Part shown: positions 12,244 through 24,397 of the stretch, piece by piece
Layout: the number at the start of each line of letters is the position of its first letter
How positions within the stretch are numbered: the stretch's first letter is position 1
DNA from: Notamacropus eugenii
Taxonomy: Eukaryota; Chordata; Mammalia; Diprotodontia; Macropodidae
DNA: 64,000 nt
Direction: 5' to 3'
Assembly: GCF_028372415.1 (NCBI RefSeq)
Contig: NC_092875.1
Coordinates: 432,815,877 to 432,879,876, forward strand
The notes under the pieces: generated by a model
What the model was told of the DNA's origin: nothing
The model's database searches: none
The model's input: the letters and a program-made list of their open reading frames with translations, nothing else
Translations under genes and position numbers: made by a program

Positions 12244-12295
12244 TATATGTGTGTATGTGCATATATACACACATATGTGCACATACACACATATA
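12244..12295. repeat. Perfect 18-bp inverted repeat in TG/CA-rich sequence
   Basis: TATATGTGTGTATGTGCA at 12244-12261 is the exact reverse complement of 12278-12295, with a 16-nt loop that is itself alternating purine-pyrimidine. It probably grew from a CA/TA microsatellite, but the arms match perfectly. Confidence 0.85.
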
Positions 12296-12351
12296 TAGTA
12301 TCTATATATGTTTGCACATAGTTGTTTGCATGTAGTTTCCCCCAACTGAAA

Positions 12352-12462
12352 GTAAGGTCCTTGAGATTAGGTACTGAGTTTTGTCTTTCATTATATTCCT
12401 AGTACCTAGCATAGTGCCAGGCATATAGTAGGTGCTTAATAAGTGTCTGTTGGCTGTGGTCT
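12352..12462 (+). mobile_element. L2 3'-end fragment
   Basis: It contains the typical L2 tail: CCTTGAGATTAGGTACTGAG, TTCCTAGTACCTAGCATAG, TGCCAGGCATATAGTAGGTG and CTTAATAAGTGT. Confidence 0.8.
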
Positions 12463-12717
12463 ACCTGACTGACTGAACAGAGAGATTGTGGTATGCCTGG
12501 AATTTCTTTTTCCCCTTTTGTATTTTGCTTTTCTCTTTATCCTAAAATTTACTTTATATTCTTGGGGTCTATTGGGTATTGTCAGTCAAATGGATGTATT
12601 TAGTTAAGAGCACCCACCCAATGGAGAGGGTATAGAAGTTTGTCTCATATCTCCTTTCAAGATGACTCCACATGGAGGTTCCATTTCTTGGACTGGAGCT
12701 ATGAAAGACTGAGGCCT

Positions 12718-12723
12718 TTTATT
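12718..12723 (-). terminator. Candidate distal poly(A) signal (AATAAA)
   Basis: TTTATT on the plus strand gives AATAAA on the mRNA strand about 385 nt beyond the most distal miR-9 match. Cleavage here would give a 3' UTR of about 13 kb. The downstream sequence is only weakly GU-rich, so this is one candidate among several. Confidence 0.35.
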
Positions 12724-13107
12724 TCTCCAGCAAAAGTCAAGTTTTTCCCATTTCTTCTTGATGTGGCCCAGGCAATAGTGAGGGCAGAAGTTCTGAACAA
12801 ATCCAAACCAACCCTGGGGTCTTGTGTCTTCAAGGAAAAGGACTTCTACTGGCACAATGTATTGAGTAAAAACCCTTTAATAATAAAATAACATTCATGA
12901 TGTAGCTACTTTAATTGTCTGGAAAACTTAGCTTACACTCGATTCAACATATCACCTTCCACAAAGTTTAAAAAAAAAGGACATAAAATGGCATAACAAA
13001 ATAAACCTCAAATTTCATAAGACAATTCTTCTTGGCAAAGCTTGGCTAGTGGGCTCTTGCGTGGCCTGTGCTAAACAGGACTGGGTACGCTCATTGTCTC
13101 ATATACC

Positions 13108-13123
13108 CTTTGGTTTTCTTTGG
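13108..13123 (-). promoter_or_regulatory. ONECUT2: Distal miR-9 7-mer sites
   Basis: CTTTGGT at 13108-13114 and TCTTTGG at 13117-13123 on the plus strand give two partial miR-9 seed matches on the mRNA strand. Further single 7-mers (CTTTGGT) lie at 15233-15239, 15393-15399 and 20189-20195. The 15393 site has a miR-124-type 7-mer (AAGGCAC on plus) about 10 nt away. Confidence 0.55.
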
Positions 13124-16100
13124 ATTGAAAATGCTTTTGAACTCTGTAGAGATTACATCTGTTTCAGTTGGAACAGTTTGAGGATCTGTGAGCGTGAGGA
13201 AAACTTTGCTGAAACAAATATTGATTTGGCTTATTGCGGAAGAACATATAAAGCTTTCTGGAAGATTAACACTATTACAATCATTAACTGTCTTACAAAA
13301 ACCTATTTAAAATTTTTGTATCCATTACCATCTTTGGCAGATAAATAAGGGAAAAAATAAACAGACTATATTACAAAGCTTTCATTATCACAATCTACTT
13401 TATAAGGCCAAATAAAAATATGTGTCTTTGCACTAATGAAAGCACATTTCCAATATATTTTCAATTACTAGACAATATAGACACTCTACTGGGGGGTGAC
13501 CTTGAATCTCTTGCATAGCAGACTGCCCCTTGACACCACTGGATTGAAAGCTGTACTCTCCTATGCACCAGGAAGTATGTTAAATTATTGACTTGCCTTC
13601 AGATTGAGCATGGTTGGTTTGGGAAGTTGATGTGAAACTTGCACATGGGTCTTGAAACCCAAATATTAAAAAAAGAAAGAAATTTGCCAATTCCAGTGCA
13701 GCAACATCAACAACAACAAAAAGAATTATTAAGATTTGAATGCCTCAGGGAATCAGGGAGTTTGGGTCATGACAGTTCCCTTGAATTTGTTTTGAAGCAC
13801 ATCCTAATGCATACCCCCTTTGAAATAGGATGGCAATGGAATGAGAAAAGGAAGCTAGAATCCATGCTACCTCAGTTAACCCAGGTGAGGCATGTCAGAC
13901 TCTAGGGAGAACTGAAATTCAGTTGTATAGGAAGGTAGGAGTGTGGTATAGCCACATTCTTTGGACTGTATCACTGGGATTGTGTACAGTGTTGTCAGGC
14001 ATGATAGGCAGCAAAGTTAGAAGAGGATTGTTAATCCTGAATCCATGTGTGCTCATGCTGAAAGATGACTTGATTAGAAAACACAAGAAGAAACCAAGCA
14101 CATAGAGTTAACTTGGTCATTCTCAGCAAAAATGACAGAAAGAATTGTAGTTGGGGCAAACATTTGGATAAATTGAGATCTCCTTATTCAATGTATGGTA
14201 GGTTTGCAGGTTCTGCCTTAAAGTCAGAGCAACTCCTTTTAGTGTATGATGGGGTGGGGGGGTGGGAAACCTTGCCTAGTTTGTTCATTTTTTTATGCAT
14301 GTTTTCAAACCACTCCCTGAATCAGTTGGGTGCATATGGGTGACAAGGAGCATTATTTAGGTGATGCAAGTTGATTGACTCCAACTTAGGAGAACTTTTC
14401 CCATTGTAAATTTTGGAACCTATTCAATGGGTCTCCTTTTGAAATCCAGGCCTATAATAAAGGTATGTTAGAAGTGAGACATCTCCCAGCATAAACCAAT
14501 ATTACCACTGTCTGAGGCTGAACTGTGCACATTTTCACAGTTTAATGTATACACAACTGTTCCACAATTGCTAACAAACGACAGGCTCCCATGCATAAAT
14601 AAAGTCCATTAAAACCAAAGGGAAAGGTCTAGTTGCAAATGAAGAATCCTGCTATTAAGGACCACAATGCATCATACTACTAAGTTTTTAGCCTCATGCA
14701 TAAAATTATAGCACTGATTGGCAGTTGCTAATTTTAATACTACACTGTTAACACAGGACAATTAATTGTTCAGACCAAGTAGCACAAATGTAGAAAATAA
14801 TTTGTTTTCAAGACAGCAAATGAACACAGATTGTTTCTTCAGCAAAATATGAAACTGTAAACTTTGGGCTCATTCTGCAACTTTCCCCAATCCAGAATAA
14901 ATAAAATCCAAAGGGGGGGGGGGAGAAAAGATGTACATTTTTTAAGCGCACCTTTTTTGTCTATTACAAAAGCACAACCTAAAACATATAAAGCATTTTT
15001 CTTTTTTAAATCACAGTTACCAAAAGAAACAGTGAATAATTTATTACATACGCTATATAACATTACTCTAAACACTATTATCTATGAGGTATATCTGAGA
15101 AAATTCGGTAAGGAATTGTGCGGTCTGCATTGCCAACATGCCCAGGTTTATGTTAAAGCTTTGGAACCATGAAGAACTAGAAAAGGGCAGAAGAACAGGG
15201 GGAGACAGAGGGAGGAAAGATAGATAAAGAACCTTTGGTATTATTACAAATCTTGTTCTTTGCAGGGTTGCAATACAAAGCACCACAGTACAATAAGTCC
15301 ACCAGGTACAGTATGGAGGCCCAGTTGAAGCTGAGGTATTCACAGGAAGGATTAAAAAAAGCACAGAGAGGTCCAGACTGGCTAAATCGTTGCTTTGGTT
15401 CAAGCAAGGCACTCGTCCCGTGGTTATGTCACACTTTGCAAGTGAAGCATGAGACTGATAAGGAATTGCTGTGGAGGATTCTGACAATCAAGGATGTTTT
15501 CTGTGTTCAGGCTGCCATCATTCTGAATGGATTCTCCCAGTTGACTGGTTGGGAGGAGGTTTAGGTGGGCGAAGGGGATCCATCTAATTCAGCAAATTAA
15601 GTCATCCCTATGCCTGGCTAGCATCCTGTGGATTTTAGCTCCATGAGGAAAGGGCAAGAGAATCAAAGCATCTTTGTCATGTTCAAAAGGCCTTGCTGTC
15701 TGGTTCAGGATTGCCTAGTTTAGGATAGGAGAGATCCATTGTTTTTGAGGAAGGAGAGGAGAATAAGTTGTAAGATTACTAGGACAGTGCCTAGGAGCAA
15801 TAAAAAAGTGGGTCCATTGGACAAAATGGTGGCTTCTGCATAAGACTGTGTTATTTACCTTAATGTCCTCTGCCAAGTCTACTTCATGACTAGGGGTTGG
15901 GGGTGGGGGCAAGATTGATAAACCAACATGTCTTTCCTTTTCTACCTTCTCCGACTAAATGTCCCATCTAAGAACTCAAAGACTCCGTATTATGTGAAAG
16001 TGTATCACACTGTTACTCAGTACATAGCCTTATAGATTACAACCATCTCTGAATGTGTCTAAAACCTATTTGGTTGAAAGCTATGAATGATTTCACTGGC

Positions 16101-17326
16101 TTACACGAGTCCAATCTGATGAATGGAGCTTAATAGCAATTTAATCATTTAATGGAGATGAAAAGAAACCCAAAAGAAGGCTAATTAATTTAACAAGTAA
16201 GAGAGAGGCAACAGTTAAGTAATCACTTCTTAAGTTGGCACTCACGCTATTCTGAAATTTTAACTCTTTACATTCCGAGATCTCTTAGCATATCCATGGA
16301 TCTAAGTCTATTTCATGCCTGTGTGAGAAATACTGGATTAGGTCTAATAATGAAATGCACTAAAAAAAAAATGCATAAGAACAACACATGTGAGAAAGGA
16401 ATTCATTTTTCTATAGAGTCAACCAAATTTATTTTATCTTGAATATCTGACAGCAGCAAAAATCCATTAATGTGAAAAGGTCAAATACAACTCCTTGCCC
16501 TGCCCTCTTCCCTGTGGGGCTACAGATCATACTTAGGCAATACAAGGTGAAATAGAGATGTGGCAATCATCCAAGTAGTTTGACCAATGCAGGTAAGCCT
16601 AATTAAGACCAAAGTCTGACTTTATAGAAGTAGGAACACTATTGTCATGAAAAAAGCTTTTCTTGAGCATCTAATTATGCTCAGTATAGTGACTACCAGA
16701 ATATGCTCACAATTGTTTTTTGCAGGGTGAACATGTTAAAGGAGCAATATTTATTCTCAGTGTTGAATGATTTCAGTAGCTATTGAGTCATCTTATTTTT
16801 GACTTGTTTAGAAAGTAGGGGCAAGTGTGAGAGGGAACTGGAGGAATGCAAAAGTGTATGTTAAATCCTTCCATTAAACTATTTGTGACACCATCATTTG
16901 AGTGGCCTAGATGTTCTCTCCCTTCCAGCTGTAACATTTTATAGTTTGATTTTCTGAGACACTATGATTTAAAATCTGTGCCCACAGAATTATCAGGCAG
17001 CAATAAGGATGATGGAAGTGGAACCGATGTCCATTCCCAACCAGTCATCTCCTGTCCCACTCTATTAACTTGGTTCCAAATTAATTCCAGAAGTTCATTG
17101 GAATCCAGTTGCAGAATCACCTGAACACTTGGACCACATTTCTTGATGGGCAGCAAACAAATGGGAGAAACACAGAAAACATCCCTTCCTGAGTCAGCAG
17201 CCACCATTGCCTAAGTATTCATTTCTTTGGGGTATCTGAGCTGTGGCTGTACACACCATACGTCAGAGAAAAGAGTTCAAACTATAAAAGAGCACAAGCA
17301 AAATGCAGACCGCACAGAGAAAGAAA

Positions 17327-17401
17327 TCTTTGGTATCTTTGGTATCATCAACACGATTAAAATTACAAATGGAAAAAGTCAGTGAGGTAGCCTTCTTTGG
17401 T
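17327..17401 (-). promoter_or_regulatory. ONECUT2: Triple miR-9 8-mer site cluster with adjacent let-7 site
   Basis: The plus strand reads TCTTTGGT at 17327-17334, 17336-17343 and 17394-17401, so the minus-strand mRNA reads ACCAAAGA three times. That is the full 8-mer target of miR-9-5p (positions 2-8 plus A opposite position 1). The first two start 9 nt apart, so only one can be filled at a time if the whole miRNA pairs. Between the second and third lies TGAGGTAG (17383-17390), a perfect 8-mer site for let-7. Confidence 0.75.
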
Positions 17402-17804
17402 TCTCACTAGAAATAGAAAGTTTTTTCTCTTGTTTTCTCTTTTTTCCTCTTTTTTTGTTGTTTTTTGTTGTTTTGCTTTTTGGTTGGTGGTGGTTTTGCA
17501 CACACACACACACAGAGTTCATTCTTGGAAGCAGCTAGTGGAAGGGTTTCTCTCTTTTTGCTTGTCATGATTTTTTGGTTTTGTTTTGGATTCCCTCCCT
17601 CCCTCGCCCACCCCATCCCTAGTTTGTGTTGTAGAAGCCCCAAAGTCCAGGCCAGTGAAGTCAGGTCCTGGCTTTTGTTTCTGAATGCATGGGTTCACGT
17701 TGAAGCGTCATTGCTTGTCCATGAAATTCGCTCTGTTGTTCTGACAGCAAAGAAAATGTAGTGCTTTCTGTTGTCTTAAATAAAAAATATAAACTATACA
17801 AGTG

Positions 17805-17819
17805 CGCCTGCAGCAGGCG
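17805..17819. repeat. Small GC-rich hairpin in the 3' UTR
   Basis: CGCCTG-CAG-CAGGCG forms a perfect 6-bp stem with a 3-nt loop in otherwise AT-rich, repeat-free 3' UTR. The CpGs in such a context suggest the segment may be constrained. No function is claimed. Confidence 0.5.
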
Positions 17820-20800
17820 TGGAATAAGTTAAATAAATAAGTTACATTATGAAGGCTTCATGGGCCACAATAATTAAAAGGTGAAGCTCACCATTGGACC
17901 AGGTGGGATTTCGAGCTCATGTTAAATAATTTAATTGTCAGTATTTAAACAATTGACAGAAAATTAATAAAAGGAAAAACCCCCTCAAATGATTAAAATT
18001 AAAAAAAACAACTTGTAACCGGTATTTCTTTCCTGTCTGTAACAGAATTTGGCTGCTTTATAAAGCAAACTAACCTTCAGTGTTCTCATTTAAAATTCTG
18101 CATCTCTGATGCACTTGCTACCCTTCTAGATTTTGATAAATACGTACAACATATAAAATCGAAGCTAATTAAGGGTGAATTAAATAATTAAGAAAAAAGT
18201 TCTATACATTTTTTGGTCTAGAAACTAATTTAAATAAATTAATTACATTATTGGTAGTTAGCCTATGGGGTCATAGCCCAAGTATGTCATGAAAATAAAA
18301 GAAAACCTTGAAGCTTTTTTTTTTTTTAGTTTCAATTTTTAAACAAAACTTTACAACACTTTAAGATCCCCTTAATGTGAAGTCACCAGTGTAACCTATA
18401 AATCTTTCTCACTTTCTTTAAAAATATTTAAGGTATTGTGACAAGCAAGAAAAAAATACCAATTCCCTCCCTCCCTCCCTCTTCCCCATAGCTAGCACAA
18501 CCTCCCCAGAGCTATGTCATTGCTGTCCTGACCCTCAGAAATGAGAATCCTCTTTCTCTAGCTTGGTTTGAGCTTTGCTTTGCTGGTTTCATCCTTTCCT
18601 GGGTCTTTGGAATTAGCCTTAGTTAAGAAAGATCCAGAATAAAGCTATTCAACCGAAATAATCAAGCACATTCTTCATTCTTTCACAGATGATTAAACAA
18701 TATTCAAGGTTTCTTGCAAGTTGAATTCATCTTAGATGTGCCCAAATGAAAGCATCTCCAAGGATACACACAAAAGATGCTGGGACTTGGGGTTTTGTTT
18801 TGTTTTTTTGGTTTTTTTTGCACTTTGGTTTTCAATGTTACAATAAAGAAATGAAAAGATGCACATGGTAGATGTACCATAGACACATGAAATAGCATTT
18901 TGATGGTCGTCACACAGTATATAGTGTGCATGTGAGTATACACCTAGACACACGCAGTGCTGATACTTGAATGTGACAATGTGTTGCTGCCATGAAAGTA
19001 CATATTTGATTGACATATATGACAATATATTCCTACTATATGTTGTCTGTACACATTTAAGCATACGTATTGTATATGTTTGAGAGAAGACTCATTTAGA
19101 AAAATCAGTGCTACGGAAAGAATCCTATGATTGATGGAATAGAAGATTTTGATGGAGTGAATGACCAAGGCAAAAAGTCCAATCTTGTAGGGGCATACAA
19201 GAACCATTTTTCCTTCACAGAAAGACACTAACTGGCTAGTTTCAATGGACTCAACTTGAAAAACTAGAAGGAAATCTTGTATTCTTGATTTAATCTGCTT
19301 CTGTTTGTCAAAGAAAGTAGACGGGGTTTGAGATGGGTGAGTAGTTTCATGCTCCATGGAACTATGGCTATCCTAAAGGATTCAGGTCATGTGAAGCAGC
19401 AACCTTTATGGAAGCCTTGTTGTTGTTCATTAATATGAGACTCAGCATGATTGTACTGCTGATTCTGATTCAGCATAATTCTTCCCTATGTATCCTGAAT
19501 GGATGCCCGAAAGCTTCTTGAAAAATAAAAAAAAGAAGTGTTTTCCCTGGAGAGGAATAGAAATTGGTGGTGGCAATTCAGCATGATGAAAACATACATA
19601 TTTCTTCATCCAAGGTCCTAACTATATGGGATTTACCTGGCAACATGGGACAGTCCCTCCTTCATTTATTAAAGATTCCTGTGCCAGGGGAGAGAATTTC
19701 AAACTTAAGGTCAAAGCTGGACTTAGACTTCCTCCATACTCTCATCCAATTCTGAGAAACAATTTCTTTAACTTGGGATTTTGTCTATAACCGATTATCT
19801 GTTCTTCTAGAGAGTATCATCCTAGACTAAGAGCCTAGTGAAACACTTGTCAAGTTTTCCATCATTGTAGATAAATGCCAAAATGCTATGAGCGTACCAG
19901 ATTTCCCTCTCCTATCAAGGTGATGAAGCCTAGACCACACAGAATGTCAAAAATAAATCTATTTTTTTCCACTCCTAGCCTGCTTCAAACCTTGGTGGTG
20001 ATCTGCAAGGCTGCTGCATTTATGGGCCACTTTTACTTTTCAAGATGTCTTTTTGCTCCTAGATATCATTAGGACTCATCTTTTTTCATTTTTGTAATCT
20101 TTCCAGTAGCATATATATATATATATATACCTAAGATTAGTACAATCTTCTGAAAATAAAAGCTGAACATAGGTCTAAATTGTTATGCCTTTGGTGACAT
20201 AAGCCAAATCACGCCCCACTGTAATCCCACCCAGACTGTCTAAAGTGGTGTATTGTTTCCAGGGTTCTCATAATATTTTCAATATAGTCAACTTTCAGGT
20301 ACCTGTACTGATTGGAGGGAGAGAAAAATAGAGGCTCTAAATGGTATTTAATTTGGCTCTGGAAATCATTGTTTGCTTTTAATGATGATAAGGAGATTTA
20401 CCTTCTTTCTTATTTTTTCCTTTGTTTAAATGGAAGTTAGATTATATTTCCCCATGGGGGTGGAATGCAAAGAATAAACTAAATAGTAAAGCAGAGCCCT
20501 ATGAATTGTGAAATTAATAGCACTATGAGGAAAAAAAAGTCAAGGAAAACCCATGTAGACTAGGAGGAATTTGAAAACATGAGCTGGAAGGATGAATATC
20601 TAGGTTACAGCTTCCATGCCACATCCAAGCCATTCAATTTCAAAAGCATATGTAGTAAATCAGCAGGACTACAGAATGGTTTCATCTGCATCCTTACATT
20701 ATATTGTAGTGTGTATGTATTTAATGATAACTATTGATACCTTCTATAATCGCGCAAACCAAATCATATCCCCCAAATTAAGGGAATATTTACTTTGGGT

Positions 20801-21211
20801 TCAATTTTTATGTTATGTTATAAGATATTTATATTATGTTAGAGATATTTTTCATTATTTCTTGGCTATCAAATTTCAAGATTTGTAGCTGCAGGGCATA
20901 CTTATCCCTACCACTCCACAGCTCATAACCTACACATTGCATGAAACTCCAGAGTATGAAACTTGCTGTAAATCCCTACTTCATGCTGTCCTTATGCTAT
21001 TGTATTGCATTGATGATATTTCTATGATTAAAGGAATGAGCACTAAATAGAAAACAGGTGCAATTATTAGGTTTTTTTTTTTCTCCCTAGAAACCATCAA
21101 ATCATAAAATACAAGAATATGAACTCAGATCCCATCACCTTTCCAGGTTATGAATGCTCTTTTGTTTGTTTGTTTCTTTCAGGCTTTAAGACAACAGGCT
21201 ATACTTTAGAG

Positions 21212-21382
21212 TTTAGCTGAGTGATGGTCTTGTGCATGGAAAGAGAACTGTATTTGGAGGGGGCTGTGCTGGGGACCAATCCTAGATCTATCATTTACTG
21301 CTTGTTTGACCATGGTCAAGTCAGTGAATCTGTCTGAAATGAAGGAGTTTGACCAGATGACCTCTAAATCTAGAATCTTCTG
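21212..21382 (+). mobile_element. MIR SINE inside the 3' UTR
   Basis: Degenerate MIR-type sequence: the pre-core region, then GACCATGGTCAAGTCAGTGAATC, then AAATGAAGGAGTTTGACCAG and ATGACCTCTAAATCTAGAAT. It lies antisense to the gene. Confidence 0.7.
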
Positions 21383-21861
21383 ATATAAGGAAGCTTGAAA
21401 CTTGGAAAGCTATGTGTGTATATTCTCTCTTAAAAGCAAAAATCTCAGATTGTGCAAGATTTTGTAAAAAATTGTCTTCTTTATATAGTGTAACCTTCTC
21501 CCAAACACAAGAGAAATTAGAGGTACATGTGCCTGGTGTCCCAAGGTAAAATTCTCTCTTTTGCTGACAAGATTACCCAAAAAATAGTTTTCTTCAGGCT
21601 GAACACCTTCTGAAGATAACAATCCCTCATGGGGTTCAGGTGTGTGAACACTAAGACTTCTCAGTTCCAAGAAGCAATGGTCCTTTAAGCCACTTTCTGA
21701 GCAAAGGTAAACAACCCTGATTTGCAAGAAAACATGTCTAAGGGAAAATTTGCTTCTGTTATCCTATATGTTGAACATTTTCTTGTCTGGATGGGGAGGA
21801 AATGAAATGAGGTTAGTAAATTATCTTGACCACAGCAGATCTTTAATAAATATTTGATGAC

Positions 21862-21994
21862 ATTTTTGGACATGGCTAATAGGGGAGTTTGTTTTGTTTG
21901 AGTTTGTATATTTGTTATAAGGTTTTTGTTCATCTTTTTCATTGAGGAGGGAGGAGGAAGAATGGAGAGAAAATAAATACTTGTGGATTGAAAG
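21862..21994 (+). mobile_element. L1-type 3' end inside the 3' UTR
   Basis: The stretch ATTTTTGGACATGGCTAAT, TTGTTTTGTTTGAGTTTGTATATTTGTTATAAGG, a purine-rich GGAGGGAGGAGGAAG run and an AAATAAATACTTG tail matches a 3' end common in marsupial genomes. A related copy is at 51100-51200. It is antisense to ONECUT2. Confidence 0.6.
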
Positions 21995-22946
21995 AATGAA
22001 TTACAATGTTTTTGAATAGGATAGAATTTTTGAATTCAAGGGAAAAAAATAAAGGAATATCTACTTAGGCAATGGAGAATTTTGAAAGATAGAAGGCTGT
22101 CTTGCTAGGCCAAGACTTCAACTCCACATATGAAGCCACGCAATTCACAAGGAACTTCTATAGATGGCAAGTTGGACAGACAGAACTCTCCAGGACATAG
22201 AAGTTCCAGACACACAACCCTTTCTAAACTTTGGTTTGTTGTTTTGGAAAATATCATTACCTTTCTTCCCCATTCCTCCAAACTGACTGTGGTTGTACTC
22301 AGGTTTTTGATATAGTTCGATAATCACCAACCCCTGAGGAACCTAATTTGCCTGTCAAAGCAAGGTTGGACTTTCCCCTACTGAAAGCCATTTCAGCATG
22401 TCTAAAAACCACATATGTTGGAGCAGGCTAGAAGAACATGGAATTTCCTTGAGGAAAAACAATGGTAGGGTACATTCTCATTTTGAGGGGATTTTCATTT
22501 TAGGTAACAAGATGGGGAGGCTCTATTGAATAATTCCTGGCAGTTAAATATGATGGGCTTCTTACTGTTATTTGTTCAATCCTGAGCAGGACCTAGTATT
22601 TATAACAATATGTGGGTTGGGGGGAGGCTTAGAACATCTTATTCACTCCAGCTGCAAATGATGAGTTTGTTGCAAGATAAATTCATATGTAGTGGATATA
22701 ATTCCAGAACATATGACCGGAAGTTTAAATTTTGTCTGGACATTTCATCTCAGTCTAAATACCATACATCTACAGTGGTTCTTTGCCTTTGGAATGCCAT
22801 GGAAAAAATGACTCGAATTCTGAAGCATATACTTAACAAATCGAACATACAACAATAACAACATGTTACTTTTTGACAACAATATTTTCTGGATCTCATG
22901 GATATTGAGTTAGTTCTGTATACATATATGTGTATATAGATATATA

Positions 22947-23024
22947 CAAGGTATCCCAAAAGTGTTTTTTACAGTTTGAAGCTATTAAAGCTGAAAACTA
23001 TGCACAGACTTTTGGGACACCCTG
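22947..23024. mobile_element. Mariner-like palindromic MITE (78 bp) with TA duplication
   Basis: The left end CAAGGTATCCCAAAAGT and the right end (reverse complement CAGGGTGTCCCAAAAGT) form imperfect terminal inverted repeats. The arms continue almost to the centre, around AGCTATTAAAGCT. It is flanked on both sides by TA, the duplication made by Tc1/mariner transposases. There is no coding capacity, so it is a non-autonomous element. In the ONECUT2 transcript it would fold into a hairpin of roughly 35 bp. Confidence 0.85.
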
Positions 23025-23244
23025 TATATATGTATATATGTGTTATGCAAATAACACATATATAAAACATATATACTTTAATACATATATAGGAATATAT
23101 ATTTCATCTTAAAAATGCAGCTTTATAGATGATTTTAAAAGCTAATAGAAAAGTAGAAATCACAATAATTTTTACATGTTTTCTGAAATGAGCCCTGTTC
23201 GGATGTAGCAACTACATGGAGACAAAGCTATCATGATGGCAAAC

Positions 23245-24397
23245 TCTTTGGTATTATGGAAGGGGAAAAGATTTGCCCAGCACAGTGTCCCCCTTCACTC
23301 CCCTGATGATAAGGCTCGGATACTCAGAACAAATTTTAGGTGATCAGGCAAAGAACATTCAAGTGACAATCTCTTCTCCCACATTCCCTGGATGGAGAAG
23401 AGACATAAGTTAAGTATCCCAACATCTTACACTTGGAGTCTGTGGTACCTTTGGAGAGATTCCATGCTGGGGTAGAGACTATAAAAGCAAAAAAAAAAAA
23501 AAAAGGAAATAAAATAAAATAAATGACCCTTTTCTTTTGTTGCTCAAAGAAACGGAATTGATTACCTTTACACAAATCAATGATGCTATTAGCATTTTAG
23601 CCGTGCAAGAAGAGATAATGAACTGAAACAAAAGGTGTGAGAAATCCTCATCTTTGGTATTGTAGCTGTTGAGGTTTCCGTTGCTCTGTTCCTTGTTCTT
23701 TTGAAAAACTGCATAGGCACAAATTAAAGACAATCTTCAACTTTAAGATTACCAAGTGAGTTGTCAAATGAAGCAGCAGCCAATGGAGGCTTTTCATTGT
23801 TTCCATTCCTGTTTCAACCCTTTCTTTGAAATCTGCTTCCGAAAAATGTCCCAAGAGGTCTGTCCAGACACAATGTGTCGCACAGCATTGTTTTTCCTTC
23901 TTCTTTGTTGTTTTTCATTTATTATTCATTTTTTACTTATTCATCTTTAATGGAACAGTTTTTGTTTGTTGCAGAAGTAGGTGCAGAAAAGTTTCTTTGG
24001 TTTCGATTAAGTAATACATAAAAAAGTCTCAAGTGTCTTTAAAGAATCATTGCAGTGTTTGGCTTGCTTTTGAACACTCCAGTGGTGCTCTCCAGGGGCC
24101 ATTCACTGGTAAATATGCACATTGTGACCATCACAATCTCCAGGAGAAGGACTGTAGGCCTCATTTGGAAGCTGGTCACCTCCAAGGACAGCCAGTATGG
24201 TGAACCCTCCCCATGTGACTTGGCTAATGTTCTCGGCATTGCCATACTGCTCACCCAAAGGGCCAGCCAAATGCAACAGCTGAGTGCCATTTGGAGTTGC
24301 AGAGGCATTCTGATTTCTAAAAGTAATCACAGTATTTTTAGGCTAGAAAATGGCAAGTAAGAAATGTCTTTGGTTTGCAGGACTCTGCTTCTTTGGT
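23245..24397 (-). promoter_or_regulatory. ONECUT2: Five further miR-9 8-mer sites in the proximal 3' UTR
   Basis: TCTTTGGT on the plus strand (ACCAAAGA in the mRNA) occurs at 23245-23252, 23651-23658, 23994-24001, 24367-24374 and 24390-24397. The last pair starts 23 nt apart, a spacing in the range reported for cooperative miRNA action. They lie 1.3-2.4 kb after the stop codon, so even a short 3' UTR isoform would carry them. Confidence 0.75.

Noticed and set aside
15068..15564. Overlapping frames of 109-139 codons in the 3' UTR
   Set aside because: Both strands open by chance, no domain or conserved composition, and the region lies inside the ONECUT2 3' UTR.
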